From Thermomicrobium sp. (lineage in GTDB: Bacteria > Chloroflexota > Chloroflexia > Thermomicrobiales > Thermomicrobiaceae): a DNA stretch of 64,000 nt. This document shows, in pieces, positions 48,903-57,413 of the stretch (positions are counted from its first letter, which is position 1; every line of letters begins with the position of its first letter). A model generated the notes under the pieces. It was not told where the DNA came from. It made no database searches and saw only the letters and a list, made by a program, of their open reading frames with translations. The DNA lies in NCBI GenBank assembly GCA_025060175.1, contig JANXBE010000001.1, forward strand, positions 62,001-126,000, given 5' to 3'. The translations under genes and the position numbers were made by a program.

Positions 48903-49831
48903 AGTCTTCTCGCCAGCTCGCGGTAGAGTTCTGGCTCCCGCCACGCCAGCGGGTCGGGCGCTTCTGCTGCACGCTCGCGGAGTACTTCCTCGAGAACGCG
49001 TTGGCAACGGGCGCTCAGAGCGATCTGCCAACAACGAACTGCGTGCTCCTGACGCCGTCGCTCGGTGATGCCGGTTTCGGCATAGCGTTGGCGAACCGCG
49101 AGCAGCGCGTCGGCCACTGCTGGGATCCCGACGTCTCGGGTCGCGATGACCTGGAGAATCGGCGGAACGAGGTCGGTCGGAGCGACGAGGCGGTAGTACG
49201 CGGACAAATCACGCACGAGGTCTTCGGCGTCAGGACGGTCCGCCTTGTTGACCACCAGGACATCGGCGAACTCGAGCACCCCGGCCTTGAGTGTTTGCAC
49301 CGAATCGCCCAGTCCCGGGACCAAAACCAGGAGGACCAGATCGGCAAGCAGGACGAGCGGCGAGGCTTCCTGCCCTGCGCCGACCGTTTCTAGAAAGATC
49401 AAGTCGAACCCGTACGTGTCGAGCAACGTGAGCAACGCTGGCAAGCGTGACGACCCGGCGCCGGAGGGGTCACGCGCCGCGAGCGAGCGAACGAACACAT
49501 TCGGAAGTTCCGCGCTCTCCAGCATGCGAACGCGATCCCCCAGAATCGCACCACCAGATCTCGGGCTCACCGGGTCGAAGGCGAGAATGGCGACCGAGAG
49601 TTCACGGTGCGCTAGTTCCTTCGCGAGAGCCCCGAGAAGCGTGCTCTTGCCTGCGCCAGGCGGACCGGCGACCGTAACGACCGTCGCGCGCCGGCTCCCG
49701 AGCGAGAGCAGACGCTCTGCCCGATGCTCTCGTTCGAGCACGGTGATCGCGCGCGCCAGAGCCGAACGGTCCTTCCGTCGCACGCGGTCCAGTAATCGAT
49801 CGAACGTCGTCTCTGTCGAGCTCTCAGCCAT
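48863..49831 (-). CDS. meaB: MeaB/ArgK-type G3E GTPase (methylmalonyl-CoA mutase chaperone)
   Basis: GTPase that protects and reloads adenosylcobalamin-dependent mutases. 322 residues from ATG 49831. The P-loop GPPGAGKST spans 56-64; [26 protein letters not shown] and the base-recognition NKAD are intact. The start overlaps the end of the B12-binding subunit gene by eight bases, consistent with function on that mutase. Confidence 0.93.
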   Translation of the reverse strand: MAESSTETTFDRLLDRVRRKDRSALARAITVLEREHRAERLLSLGSRRATVVTVAGPPGAGKSTLLGALAKELAHRELSVAILAFDPVSPRSGGAILGDRVRMLESAELPNVFVRSLAARDPSGAGSSRLPALLTLLDTYGFDLIFLETVGAGQEASPLVLLADLVLLVLVPGLGDSVQTLKAGVLEFADVLVVNKADRPDAEDLVRDLSAYYRLVAPTDLVPPILQVIATRDVGIPAVADALLAVRQRYAETGITERRRQEHAVRCWQIALSARCQRVLEEVLRERAAEAPDPLAWREPELYRELARRLHRLADSMETERS

Positions 49832-50237
49832 GCTGCACCGCGAGTGGAACATGGGTGCGAATGAAGCGAATGATCTCGGCGAGGGCCGTTCCGGGCCCGA
49901 AAACTTCCGTGACTCCTTGCGCCTTGAGGAACGGCACATCCTCTTCCGGAATGATCCCGCCAACCAGAATCATCACGTCTGACTTCCCGTGCGCCCTCAA
50001 TGCGCGGATCACTTCCGGCACCAACTGGTTATGCGCGCCGGAAAGGATGCTCAGCCCGACCACATCGACATCTTCATCGACCGCCGTCCGCGCGATCGAC
50101 TCCGGCGTCTGGAACAAGCCAGTGTAGATGACCTCCATGCCAGCGTCCCGGAGTGCCCGGGCTAGTACTTTCGCCCCTCGATCATGTCCGTCGAGACCAG
50201 GCTTCGCGATGAGGACGCGGATCGGTCGCTCGTGCAT
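49824..50237 (-). CDS. Cobalamin-binding small subunit of a methylmalonyl-CoA-type mutase
   Basis: 137 residues forming a stand-alone B12-binding domain of the mutase C-terminal type. The cobalt-ligating motif LDGHDRG has His18; [14 protein letters not shown] and [12 protein letters not shown] complete the fold. It needs a separate catalytic large subunit, which is not in the window. Its operon partners are meaB downstream and a BtuR-like gene 18 bases upstream. Confidence 0.92.
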   Translation of the reverse strand: MHERPIRVLIAKPGLDGHDRGAKVLARALRDAGMEVIYTGLFQTPESIARTAVDEDVDVVGLSILSGAHNQLVPEVIRALRAHGKSDVMILVGGIIPEEDVPFLKAQGVTEVFGPGTALAEIIRFIRTHVPLAVQHG

Positions 50238-50255
50238 ACTCGGAGGCCTCCCCCT

Positions 50256-50801
50256 TCAGTAGTGCAGGCCGCGACGCAACGGTTCGTGCTCGCGTACCTT
50301 GACCACTTGCATCAGCGTGACGCTGTCAGCCGCTTCGTGGAGACTCGGTGTGGCTGCGCGTCCGGTCAGGACGATGTCAGTCCAGGGAGCAGCCCGCTCG
50401 ACGAACTCCAGGATCGCCGTGTCCTCTACCATCCCTTCGTCGACCAGTGTCAGAAGCCCATCGAGAATCAGAATGTTCGTGACCCGCCGCGTCACATGCT
50501 CGCGCGCTTCGCGCAACGCGGCTTGCAATCGATCCGGAGAGATCGCTGGGCCGCGCAGCTCCTCCGGTCGCGTTCGGATGTCGATCAGTCCGTATTGTGA
50601 CAAGGTGACTCCCGTCAAAAACGAGACGGCAGCAACTTCACCCCGTTCCCGCCCCGTCTTCAGAAATTCGATGATGTGGACGCGGAGGCCGTGTCCTGCT
50701 CCACGCAACGCGATTCCCAGCGCTGCATCGGAGGTCCGGCGCTCGTCGCCAATCAACAGCATCAGGTAGCCGCGCTCGTTCTGCGTCTGATCCATCCCCA
50801 T
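50256..50801 (-). CDS. Degenerate CobA/BtuR-type corrinoid adenosyltransferase homologue
   Basis: 181 residues; ATG 50801 has GGAGG five bases upstream (ATG 50813 has none). The chain follows CobA/CobO/BtuR: LRGAGHGLRVHIIEFLKTG, then ILDGLLTLVDEGM and VLTGRAATPSLHEAADSVTLMQVVK. The nucleotide site is altered. Where the family has G-x-G-K-G-K-T-T, this reads G18-D-E-R-R-T-S-D, without the Walker lysine, and the Walker-B Asp-Glu is Asp-Gly. It may therefore bind cobalamin without ATP-dependent adenosylation. Located upstream of the mutase B12 subunit and meaB. Confidence 0.8.
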   Translation of the reverse strand: MGMDQTQNERGYLMLLIGDERRTSDAALGIALRGAGHGLRVHIIEFLKTGRERGEVAAVSFLTGVTLSQYGLIDIRTRPEELRGPAISPDRLQAALREAREHVTRRVTNILILDGLLTLVDEGMVEDTAILEFVERAAPWTDIVLTGRAATPSLHEAADSVTLMQVVKVREHEPLRRGLHY

Positions 50802-50946
50802 CCGTTCCTCCATGGTCCGTCTTCGGCCGATCCTCTTCGACGTCGATCGTCGACGACCCGCCGTGCCGTAGTGGAGGTATCGCGATCGACGCGCCTACCG
50901 TCGCTTCGCGTTGACTCTCGCATCGATCTCGTCTCCGAGCGGTGGC

Positions 50947-50971
50947 GACCGAAGATCTTCTTCGGTCGCGC
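50947..50971. terminator. 11-bp stem-loop between pth and the BtuR-like gene
   Basis: GCGACCGAAGA (50947-50957) and TCTTCGGTCGC (50961-50971) are perfect complements around a three-base loop, 59 bases past the pth stop on the minus strand. No T-run follows. It may end the glycosyltransferase-pth transcript. The rest of this 228-base gap must include the promoter of the BtuR-like operon, not identified. Confidence 0.45.
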
Positions 50972-51029
50972 CGCGTGCTCCCGACGGTACGACAGCCCCG
51001 AGCAGACCGATCCCATCGTATTGTCGCGG

Positions 51030-51647
51030 TCAGGCACGCCCATCAGCAAGTGATGAGGGTGTCTCCCCGAGACGAAGCCCATTGAAGCGGTTCATCGCGG
51101 TGACGAGTCCATCGCGATGCCAAACGAGGACCGCCTGGGCAGCTACCCGCGTGACTGCCTCGGCGAGCGGTCGTTCGGATGTGGCGAATGGACTCAACAC
51201 ATAGGTGCGACCTTCCTGTCGTTCGGCCGGTCGCCCGATCCCGATCCGGAGACGGACGAACCGATCGTTGCCCAATTCGTGGATGATCGACTCCACCCCG
51301 TGATGTCCAGCTGCACTTCCCCCGAGCCGTAGCCGGATGGTTCCAAGGGGCAAGTCCATGTCATCGTGGACGACCAGAAGCTGTTCCATCGGTACCTTGT
51401 ACCACTCAACAGCCTTGCGGACCGACCGGCCGCTCACGTTCATGTACGTCATCGGCTTCAAGAGCACGAGGAGGCCGCGCACCTCCTGTGTCGTCGCGAA
51501 CTCGCCGTCGAACCCCCGCTCGAATCGCGTTATGCCGAGCTCCTGAGCCACTGCATCGATGACCCAGAATCCGATATTGTGTCGCGTCTCAGCGTAACGC
51601 GGTCCCGGGTTACCGAGGCCGACCACCAACCACGCGTTCTGCGTCAT
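51030..51647 (-). CDS. pth: Peptidyl-tRNA hydrolase
   Basis: Frees tRNA from peptidyl-tRNAs dropped by ribosomes. ATG 51647 has AGGAGG nine bases upstream, 205 residues. Catalytic His is in NPGPRYAETRHNIGF; other hallmarks are KPMTYMNVSG, the catalytic Asp in VHDDMDLPLG and GGSAAGHHGVESII. It overlaps the end of the glycosyltransferase gene by 38 bases. Confidence 0.95.
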   Translation of the reverse strand: MTQNAWLVVGLGNPGPRYAETRHNIGFWVIDAVAQELGITRFERGFDGEFATTQEVRGLLVLLKPMTYMNVSGRSVRKAVEWYKVPMEQLLVVHDDMDLPLGTIRLRLGGSAAGHHGVESIIHELGNDRFVRLRIGIGRPAERQEGRTYVLSPFATSERPLAEAVTRVAAQAVLVWHRDGLVTAMNRFNGLRLGETPSSLADGRA

Positions 51648-52788
51648 CCGCGAGTGCCTCCTGGTAGACCGCGAGCGTTCGCTCTGCGGTCGTCCTCCAG
51701 TCATAGGTCCGTGCGCGTCGACGACCACGTTCGATCACGTCGCGCCGCCGCGAAACGTCGAGAACTGCTGTCTCGAGACCACGCGATAGCGCCCGAGGGG
51801 TTTGCTCTGCGACGAACAACGCTGCCTCGCCGAGGACTTCCGGCAGGGCACCAACCGGGAAGGCTACCACGGGCAGCCCCGCCGCGAGCGCTTCCAGCGC
51901 CGGCAAACAGAACCCTTCATCCCGACTCGTGATGACCAGCGCGGCGGCGACGGAGTACAGCGCGTGGAGCAGGTCATCGTCAGCATCGCTGAACCAGCGC
52001 ACGGACCCTCGTCGCTCGAGTTCGCGGATTCTCGAGATCGTGTTGCCGGCATTCCAGCCCTCTTGTCCAACGATCACGAGCAGCGGCCGAGCGGGCAGAA
52101 CAGGGACTGTCGCGAGAAACGCATCGAGGAGCAGATCGTAACGTTTGCGCGGTTCCACCGTGCCGACGGCGAGCAAGATATGGTGGGTCGACCGCTCGTG
52201 GAGCCACTGCGCACCGAGCAGCGGAGCGAGTCGGCGAGCGGGGTCTGGGTGAGCGGCGAACCAACGTGGCTCCACTCCGTGGTGGATGACCCGCACGCGA
52301 TCGACGACCTCCGGAGCATGGATCGCGATCCGATCGGCTGTCACGTGCGAGACCGCGATGATCCGATCTGCCTGCCGTAGACTCCAGAGCGTCTGCCGAT
52401 AATAGCGCTGCGCCTCCGGTGTCAACTCATGCGGAGCATCCAAGAAAGCCAGGTCGTGGACCGTCACGATGCGACGGATGAACCGGGGAAGGCGCGGCAG
52501 GACGAAGTCGGTCGCATGGAAGAGTCGGATCGACGCTCGAGTCAATTCCCAGCCGAGCGTCCAGCGCTCCCACCGGTAATGTGGAGGTGTCCGCACGCGC
52601 AGCACAGGAATCGGCGGATCCGGAAGCGGTCGATTGACGACGAGTCGAAAGAGCCTTCGGTGATCTGTCGAGGCCGTCGGCAGGAGTTGGGCGATCGCGT
52701 CGCTGAGACACCGGACGTAACGGCTGATCCCGCCACGTCGGTAGAGGAGTAACCGCGCGTCGATCGCGATCGTTCCGGTTCTCGCCAC
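51610..52788 (-). CDS. Glycosyltransferase family 4 (GT-B fold)
   Basis: 392 residues from GTG 52788 with GGGAGG five bases upstream. IDARLLLYRRGGISRYVR is the acceptor-side opening common to mannosyltransferase-like members. The nucleotide-sugar domain has AVGTVEPRKRYDLLLDAF and the EGFCLPALEALAAGLPVV motif with the conserved Glu. Donor and acceptor are unknown. It may act on exported polysaccharides with the WecA-like and Ugd enzymes elsewhere in the window, but this is only inference. Confidence 0.88.
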   Translation of the reverse strand: MARTGTIAIDARLLLYRRGGISRYVRCLSDAIAQLLPTASTDHRRLFRLVVNRPLPDPPIPVLRVRTPPHYRWERWTLGWELTRASIRLFHATDFVLPRLPRFIRRIVTVHDLAFLDAPHELTPEAQRYYRQTLWSLRQADRIIAVSHVTADRIAIHAPEVVDRVRVIHHGVEPRWFAAHPDPARRLAPLLGAQWLHERSTHHILLAVGTVEPRKRYDLLLDAFLATVPVLPARPLLVIVGQEGWNAGNTISRIRELERRGSVRWFSDADDDLLHALYSVAAALVITSRDEGFCLPALEALAAGLPVVAFPVGALPEVLGEAALFVAEQTPRALSRGLETAVLDVSRRRDVIERGRRRARTYDWRTTAERTLAVYQEALADDAERVVGGRPR

Positions 52789-52817
52789 GCCAGCCTCCCA
52801 AGCGGCGACGCCATGGC

Positions 52818-52826
52818 TGTTATACT
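52818..52826 (+). promoter_or_regulatory. Extended -10 promoter of second tatA/B gene
   Basis: TG (52818-52819), one base, then TATACT (52821-52826); same nine bases as before yvcK. About 82 bases before the ATG at 52909. Confidence 0.5.
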
Positions 52827-52908
52827 TCCGCAAGGCGTCCGATGCCTCTCTGCGGAGTGACGACACCGCTCGAGCGGACGACAGGGCGCGAGTCGACGAG
52901 GACGTGCC

Positions 52909-53409
52909 ATGGACATTTTTGGAATGGGCATACCAGAACTTCTGGTCATCATGATGCTGGCCCTGATCCTTTTCGGCCCAGGGAAGCTACCCGAGATCGC
53001 GATGACGATCGGCCGTGCCGTCCGCGAATTCCGTAACGCCACGCGCGAGCTGACCAGCGAATTCGAACAAGCGTTCCGAGAGGTCCAAACGAGCACGAGT
53101 GAAGTCGCAACGTCGGTGCTGAGTGTCCAACAAGAGACGCAGGCCGCACTGACGGAAGTTGCTACCGTGACCCAACAGAGCATCCACACCGCGACGTCCG
53201 ATCAACGGTTGGCGCCGGTCACGACCCCCGCGGTCGCCACGGTTCCCGCTCCAGCTGCTGATCCCACCCCGGCCGTCAGGCCGCCGGTGACGAACGGCAG
53301 ACGGGAGCCGACGAAAGATGATCCCTTGGCAGACCTCGTTGACATCGAAGAGCTGCTTCGGGACGAACGAGCGGCCGACGAGGTGCCAGAGACGCCGTGG
53401 GAACGCTGA
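52909..53409 (+). CDS. TatA/TatB-type twin-arginine translocase protein with long tail
   Basis: 166 residues. The helix IPELLVIMMLALILFGPGKLPEIA and the amphipathic IGRAVREFRNATREL are TatA/B-like; the FGPGKLPE hinge is typical. The following coiled-coil-like stretch (about 45-90) and a Pro/Ala/Thr-rich tail make it longer than TatA and closer to TatB in size. With the short TatA at 36020 it could supply the TatB role; TatC is not in the window. Confidence 0.85.
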   Translation: MDIFGMGIPELLVIMMLALILFGPGKLPEIAMTIGRAVREFRNATRELTSEFEQAFREVQTSTSEVATSVLSVQQETQAALTEVATVTQQSIHTATSDQRLAPVTTPAVATVPAPAADPTPAVRPPVTNGRREPTKDDPLADLVDIEELLRDERAADEVPETPWER

Positions 53410-53432
53410 GCCGCTGGTCGGACGAGGGACTT

Positions 53433-54098
53433 TCAACGAGCCTGGTACCAGCGCGCCGTTCGCTTCTCAGCCACCCAGATGGAGAGTACTCCGCACGGGT
53501 GTTCGAACTGAATCACTTGTCCGGTCAACGATGGCGGGTGCTGCGGTACAGGCACGCGGTTCGCGCTTTCCGGCGGCTGGCCTGCGAGCAGACCGCGCAA
53601 CAGTGGCATCCACGGTCGTATCCAGAGTGGCCACCGCCGTGGCCAGCCAGCGAGCACAGCGATGAGAAGCCCACCTTCTCGGAGTACACGCGCTATCTCG
53701 TGGCTGGTGCGATCATCCAGGAAGGCAGCCGTCGGAAACGTGGTGACGACCGTGTCGACCGTACTGTCCCCCACGGGAAGCCAGCGCATATCTGCGCGGA
53801 CGACCTGAACGCGTTGCGCTCCTTTCGTCCGGCGGCGGGCGAGCCGTGCCATCGCTGCCGAGCGATCCAGTGCGATCACCACGTGCCCCCGCTCCGCGAG
53901 GAACGCAGCGAGATCACCGGGACCGCACCCGAGTTCGAGGACCCGTCCAGCTGCGGGGATCCACCGGTGGATGGAGCGCTGCCATTCCTGCCACGCGTCA
54001 GCAAAAAGGAATTTGGTCAGCGCGGGGTAGAGCGGAGCGAGCGGCCCGTAGAAGAGTTCCAGGATGCTGGCGATGAGGCGTCGAACTGCGCGTCCCAA
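53433..54098 (-). CDS. Class I SAM-dependent methyltransferase
   Basis: 221 residues from TTG 54098 with CGGAGG six bases upstream; the frame continues upstream without support. Motif I is VLELGCGPGDLAAFLAERGH, followed by IALDRSAAMARLA and the YAFI-type ADMRWLPVGDSTVDTVVTTFPT. Small-molecule methyltransferase style (Methyltransf_11); substrate unknown. Divergent from tgt, convergent with the TatA/B gene. Confidence 0.82.
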   Translation of the reverse strand: MGRAVRRLIASILELFYGPLAPLYPALTKFLFADAWQEWQRSIHRWIPAAGRVLELGCGPGDLAAFLAERGHVVIALDRSAAMARLARRRTKGAQRVQVVRADMRWLPVGDSTVDTVVTTFPTAAFLDDRTSHEIARVLREGGLLIAVLAGWPRRWPLWIRPWMPLLRGLLAGQPPESANRVPVPQHPPSLTGQVIQFEHPCGVLSIWVAEKRTARWYQAR

Positions 54099-54179
54099 CC
54101 GTAGCCTCCGACCGGACGGGTGATCATGGTATACCCGATGCGATAGGCCTCGCGGTGCTGCGCGGCAGGGGGACGAACG

Positions 54180-55361
54180 ATGCATTCGTTCACCATCGTC
54201 GCTCGCGACCGAACCACGGAAGCCCGAGCAGGCATCCTACGCACTCGGCGTGGCATCGTCCAGACGCCTGCCTTCATGCCGGTCGGGACCCAAGCGACCG
54301 TCAAGTCGCTCTCCCCGGAGGAGGTTCGTGCCACCGGGGCCGAGATGATCCTGGCCAATACGTATCACTTACTGCTGCGACCGGGGCCTGACGTCATCGA
54401 CTTGTTCGGGGGACTGCATTCGTTCATGGGTTGGGACGGGCCGATCTTGACCGACTCCGGTGGTTTTCAAGTGTTCAGCTTGGCCAAGCTGCGTCGCGTG
54501 ACTGAACGGGGAGTCCTGTTTCGCTCGCACATCGATGGGAGCCTGCACGAGCTGACCCCAGAAAAGGTGATCGATCTCCAACTCGTCTTCGGGTCCGACA
54601 TCCTGATGCCGCTAGATGACGTCGTGGGATTCGGCGAACCAGAGGAGCGGCAACGTGAAGCGATGGATCGCACACATCGCTGGCTGGAGCGGAGTCTCGC
54701 GCAGTATCAGGAGCGTACCGCGTTGCTCCGCTCTGATGCGCGTCCCTTCTTGTTCGGGATCGCTCAGGGAGGTTTCGACACGCGTCGGAGACGCGCCAGT
54801 GCAGCCTTCGTTGCCTCGCTGCCGGTCGATGGGGTGGCGATCGGCGGTCTGAGCGTTGGAGAACCGCGGACGCTGTTCGACGCGATGCTGGCGGCGAGTC
54901 TCGCTGAGTTACCGGACGATCGCCCCCGGTACCTGATGGGGGTCGGAGCGCCGGATGACCTGTGGCGCGCGGTTGCCCTCGGGGTGGATCTGTTCGATTG
55001 TGTCCTGCCGACACGCTTGGCTCGTCATGGTGCGCTGTTCACTCGAGGGGGCCGCATCGATATCACCGCTGCGCGGTTCAAGCGCATGACGGCCCCGGTC
55101 GATGAACAGTGCGATTGCTATACCTGTCGACATTTTAGCGCCGCATACCTCCACCATCTCTTTCGAGCCCGGGAGCTGCTCGCGTATCGTTTGGCGAGCA
55201 TCCACAATCTGCGGTTCCTGCAGAACCTGATGGCGACGATGCGATCAGCCCTCGTCGAGGGAACGTTCGGCACGGCGTTGGAACGTTTCGTGGCGCATAC
55301 ACCGGGTGCGCGGGGAGGCGCGTGGGAAAGCGATGCGGTGAGGCGAGGGGAAGAGGGATGA
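54180..55361 (+). CDS. tgt: Queuine tRNA-ribosyltransferase
   Basis: Exchanges guanine-34 of GUN-anticodon tRNAs for preQ1 on the way to queuosine. 393 residues. Catalytic Asp in TDSGGFQVFS, IAQGGFDTRRR, IGGLSVGEP, nucleophile region GVDLFDCVLPTRLARHG and zinc site CDCYTCRHF plus a His in AAYLHHL. The tRNA-Asn(GTT) in this window is a natural substrate. The stop overlaps acyP. Confidence 0.95.
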   Translation: MHSFTIVARDRTTEARAGILRTRRGIVQTPAFMPVGTQATVKSLSPEEVRATGAEMILANTYHLLLRPGPDVIDLFGGLHSFMGWDGPILTDSGGFQVFSLAKLRRVTERGVLFRSHIDGSLHELTPEKVIDLQLVFGSDILMPLDDVVGFGEPEERQREAMDRTHRWLERSLAQYQERTALLRSDARPFLFGIAQGGFDTRRRRASAAFVASLPVDGVAIGGLSVGEPRTLFDAMLAASLAELPDDRPRYLMGVGAPDDLWRAVALGVDLFDCVLPTRLARHGALFTRGGRIDITAARFKRMTAPVDEQCDCYTCRHFSAAYLHHLFRARELLAYRLASIHNLRFLQNLMATMRSALVEGTFGTALERFVAHTPGARGGAWESDAVRRGEEG

Positions 55362-55642
55362 CCGACCGAGCAGCGCTGCACTGCGTCGTCTTCGGGCGTG
55401 TCCAAGGCGTCGGATTCCGGTTTTATGTGGTCGAGCACGCTGAACGCCTGCAGCTCGTCGGTTGGGTCCGCAACCGACCCGATGGGCGGTCGGTCGAGGT
55501 CTGGGCCGAGGGACCTCGAGACGCTCTCGGCATACTGCGGGAGCGGCTCCACGTCGGTCCACCGGGCGCGTGGGTCGAACGCGTGGAGTGCGCCTGGGTC
55601 GAGCCGACCGACAGCTACGAGGACTTCAGCATTCGACGTTGA
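55358..55642 (+). CDS. acyP: Acylphosphatase
   Basis: 94-residue alpha/beta sandwich hydrolysing acyl phosphates. ATG 55358 overlaps the tgt TGA. GRVQGVGFRFYV carries the catalytic Arg, and GWVRNRPDGRSVEVWAEGP carries the catalytic Asn. C-terminal YEDFSIRR is typical. Confidence 0.93.
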   Translation: MTDRAALHCVVFGRVQGVGFRFYVVEHAERLQLVGWVRNRPDGRSVEVWAEGPRDALGILRERLHVGPPGAWVERVECAWVEPTDSYEDFSIRR

Positions 55643-55675
55643 GGGAGGGCAAGGGAATCCGAAAGAGGAGTGACC

Positions 55676-56974
55676 GTGGCAACGATCACGATCGTTGGGC
55701 TCGGATACGTGGGTCTCGTCTACGGTGCTGCCTTCGCTGATCTCGGCAATACCGTGTGGGGCCTCGATATCGATACCGAAAAGATCGCCAAGCTTCGACG
55801 CGGGGTCGTACCGATTTACGAACCCGGATTGCACGAACTGGTGCGGCGCAACGTCGAAGCGGGGCGTTTGCGCTTCACGAGTGACTATGCGGAGGCGATC
55901 CCCGAAGCGGAGTTCGTCTTCATCTGTGTCGGTACGCCGTCGACGGTTGACGGCGATGCCGACATGCGAGCCGTGCGTGCGGCAGCAGAATCGATCGGCC
56001 GACATTTGCGTGGACAGACCATCATCGTGAACAAGAGTACGATGCCGATCGGCTCGGGTGATCTGGTTGCCATGTTGATCGAGCACGTCAAGCCGGCAGA
56101 CGCCTCGTTCGCTGTCGTGACGAACCCCGAATTCTTACGAGAAGGCTCAGCGCTTCACGACGTCTTCCATCCGAGTCGCATCGTTCTCGGGGCCGAGGAT
56201 CGCCAGGCAGCCGAGCGGGTCGCCGACCTTTATCGGGTGCTCAACGCGCCCGTGCTCATCACCGATCGCCGGAGCGCCGAGATGATCAAGTACGCCTCCA
56301 ACGCGATTCTGGCCACCCGCATCTCCTTCATCAATGAAATCGCCCAGATCTGCGAACAAGTCGGGGCGGACATCAAGGTGGTCGCCCAAGGAATGGGATA
56401 CGATCCGCGGATCGGACCATTGTTCCTGGAAGCCGGCATCGGTTTCGGTGGCAGTTGTTTCCCCAAAGACGTTCGTGCTTTGGCCTACATGGCCGAGGAA
56501 GTCGGGTGTCACCCGCAACTTCTGCACGCGGTCCTGGAAATCAATCAGGATCAGCGGCGACGGTTCGTGCGCAAACTGACGGAACTCTTGGGTGACCTGC
56601 ACGGTCGGCCGATCGCGCTTTGGGGGTTGGCCTTCAAGCAGGATACCGACGACGTGCGGGAATCACCGGCCCTCGACGTCTTGCGCATGCTCCTACAGCG
56701 TGGAGCCGTCGTGTCGGCTTATGATCCGGCAGCGATCGTGAACGCTGCTCGAGAGATCCCAGAAGCCCAATACGTCACGGATCCCTACGCTGCGGTCGCC
56801 GGCGCTGACGCACTCGTGATCGCCACGCCATGGAACGAGTTCAAGCAGGCCGACTTGCGACGGGTGCGGGATTTGATGCGGACTCCCATCATCCTCGACG
56901 GGCGCAATATCTACGAACCAGACGAGGTACGCAGCCTCGGTTTCACCTATGTGGGGGTCGGCCGTGGTCATTGA
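55676..56974 (+). CDS. ugd: UDP-glucose/GDP-mannose dehydrogenase family protein
   Basis: Oxidises a nucleotide sugar twice to the uronic acid. GTG 55676 has AGAGGAG five bases upstream, 432 residues. Rossmann motif IVGLGYVGLVYGAAFADLG, VGTPS, NPEFLREG, the catalytic Cys in GFGGSCFPKDV and the C-terminal GLAFKQDTDDVRESPA are all present. UDP-glucose is the likeliest substrate, for envelope polysaccharide, but GDP-mannose or UDP-ManNAc cannot be excluded. Confidence 0.9.
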   Translation: MATITIVGLGYVGLVYGAAFADLGNTVWGLDIDTEKIAKLRRGVVPIYEPGLHELVRRNVEAGRLRFTSDYAEAIPEAEFVFICVGTPSTVDGDADMRAVRAAAESIGRHLRGQTIIVNKSTMPIGSGDLVAMLIEHVKPADASFAVVTNPEFLREGSALHDVFHPSRIVLGAEDRQAAERVADLYRVLNAPVLITDRRSAEMIKYASNAILATRISFINEIAQICEQVGADIKVVAQGMGYDPRIGPLFLEAGIGFGGSCFPKDVRALAYMAEEVGCHPQLLHAVLEINQDQRRRFVRKLTELLGDLHGRPIALWGLAFKQDTDDVRESPALDVLRMLLQRGAVVSAYDPAAIVNAAREIPEAQYVTDPYAAVAGADALVIATPWNEFKQADLRRVRDLMRTPIILDGRNIYEPDEVRSLGFTYVGVGRGH

Positions 56975-57395
56975 GCCGCTGTGGGATCCAGATACAGCAG
57001 GGCCGATCGAAGTGGGAGTAGATGCGATCGAGATCCGGCGTATCGAGCGTGCACTCCACCGATTCGGTGAGCGTTTTCTGGCGCGCATTTACTCGCCAGC
57101 TGAGCGTGAACGGTACGCGGGACGAGTCAGTGAACTAGCGGCACGCTTCGCTGCCAAAGAGGCAACCATGAAGGCGCTCGGCACGGGTGTGCGCGGCATT
57201 CGCTGGCGGGATATCGAGGTGCTTCCCAATGCGCGAGGAAAGCCGGTCATTCGACTGCACGCCTCAGCCGCCGAACGGGCGCGTCTGTTGGGGCTCGTGC
57301 ATGTGGCGGTCTCGCTAACACACTCGCGCGACTTGGCGATCGCTGTCGTCGTGGCACGATTCGCCCCGTCGAGTGTGCCGCACCATGAAGCGTGA
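56964..57395 (+). CDS. acpS: Holo-[acyl-carrier-protein] synthase
   Basis: Attaches phosphopantetheine to ACP. 143 residues if started at GTG 56964; ATG 56949 is an alternative and both overlap ugd. Typical size is near 125, so the first 20 residues are an extension. VGVDAIEIRRIERAL and RFAAKEATMKALGTG hold the Mg- and CoA-binding Asp and Glu. Supports FabF-dependent fatty-acid synthesis. Confidence 0.9.
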   Translation: MVIEPLWDPDTAGPIEVGVDAIEIRRIERALHRFGERFLARIYSPAERERYAGRVSELAARFAAKEATMKALGTGVRGIRWRDIEVLPNARGKPVIRLHASAAERARLLGLVHVAVSLTHSRDLAIAVVVARFAPSSVPHHEA

Positions 57396-57413
57396 AGGGA
57401 AGGAGCGACCGCG

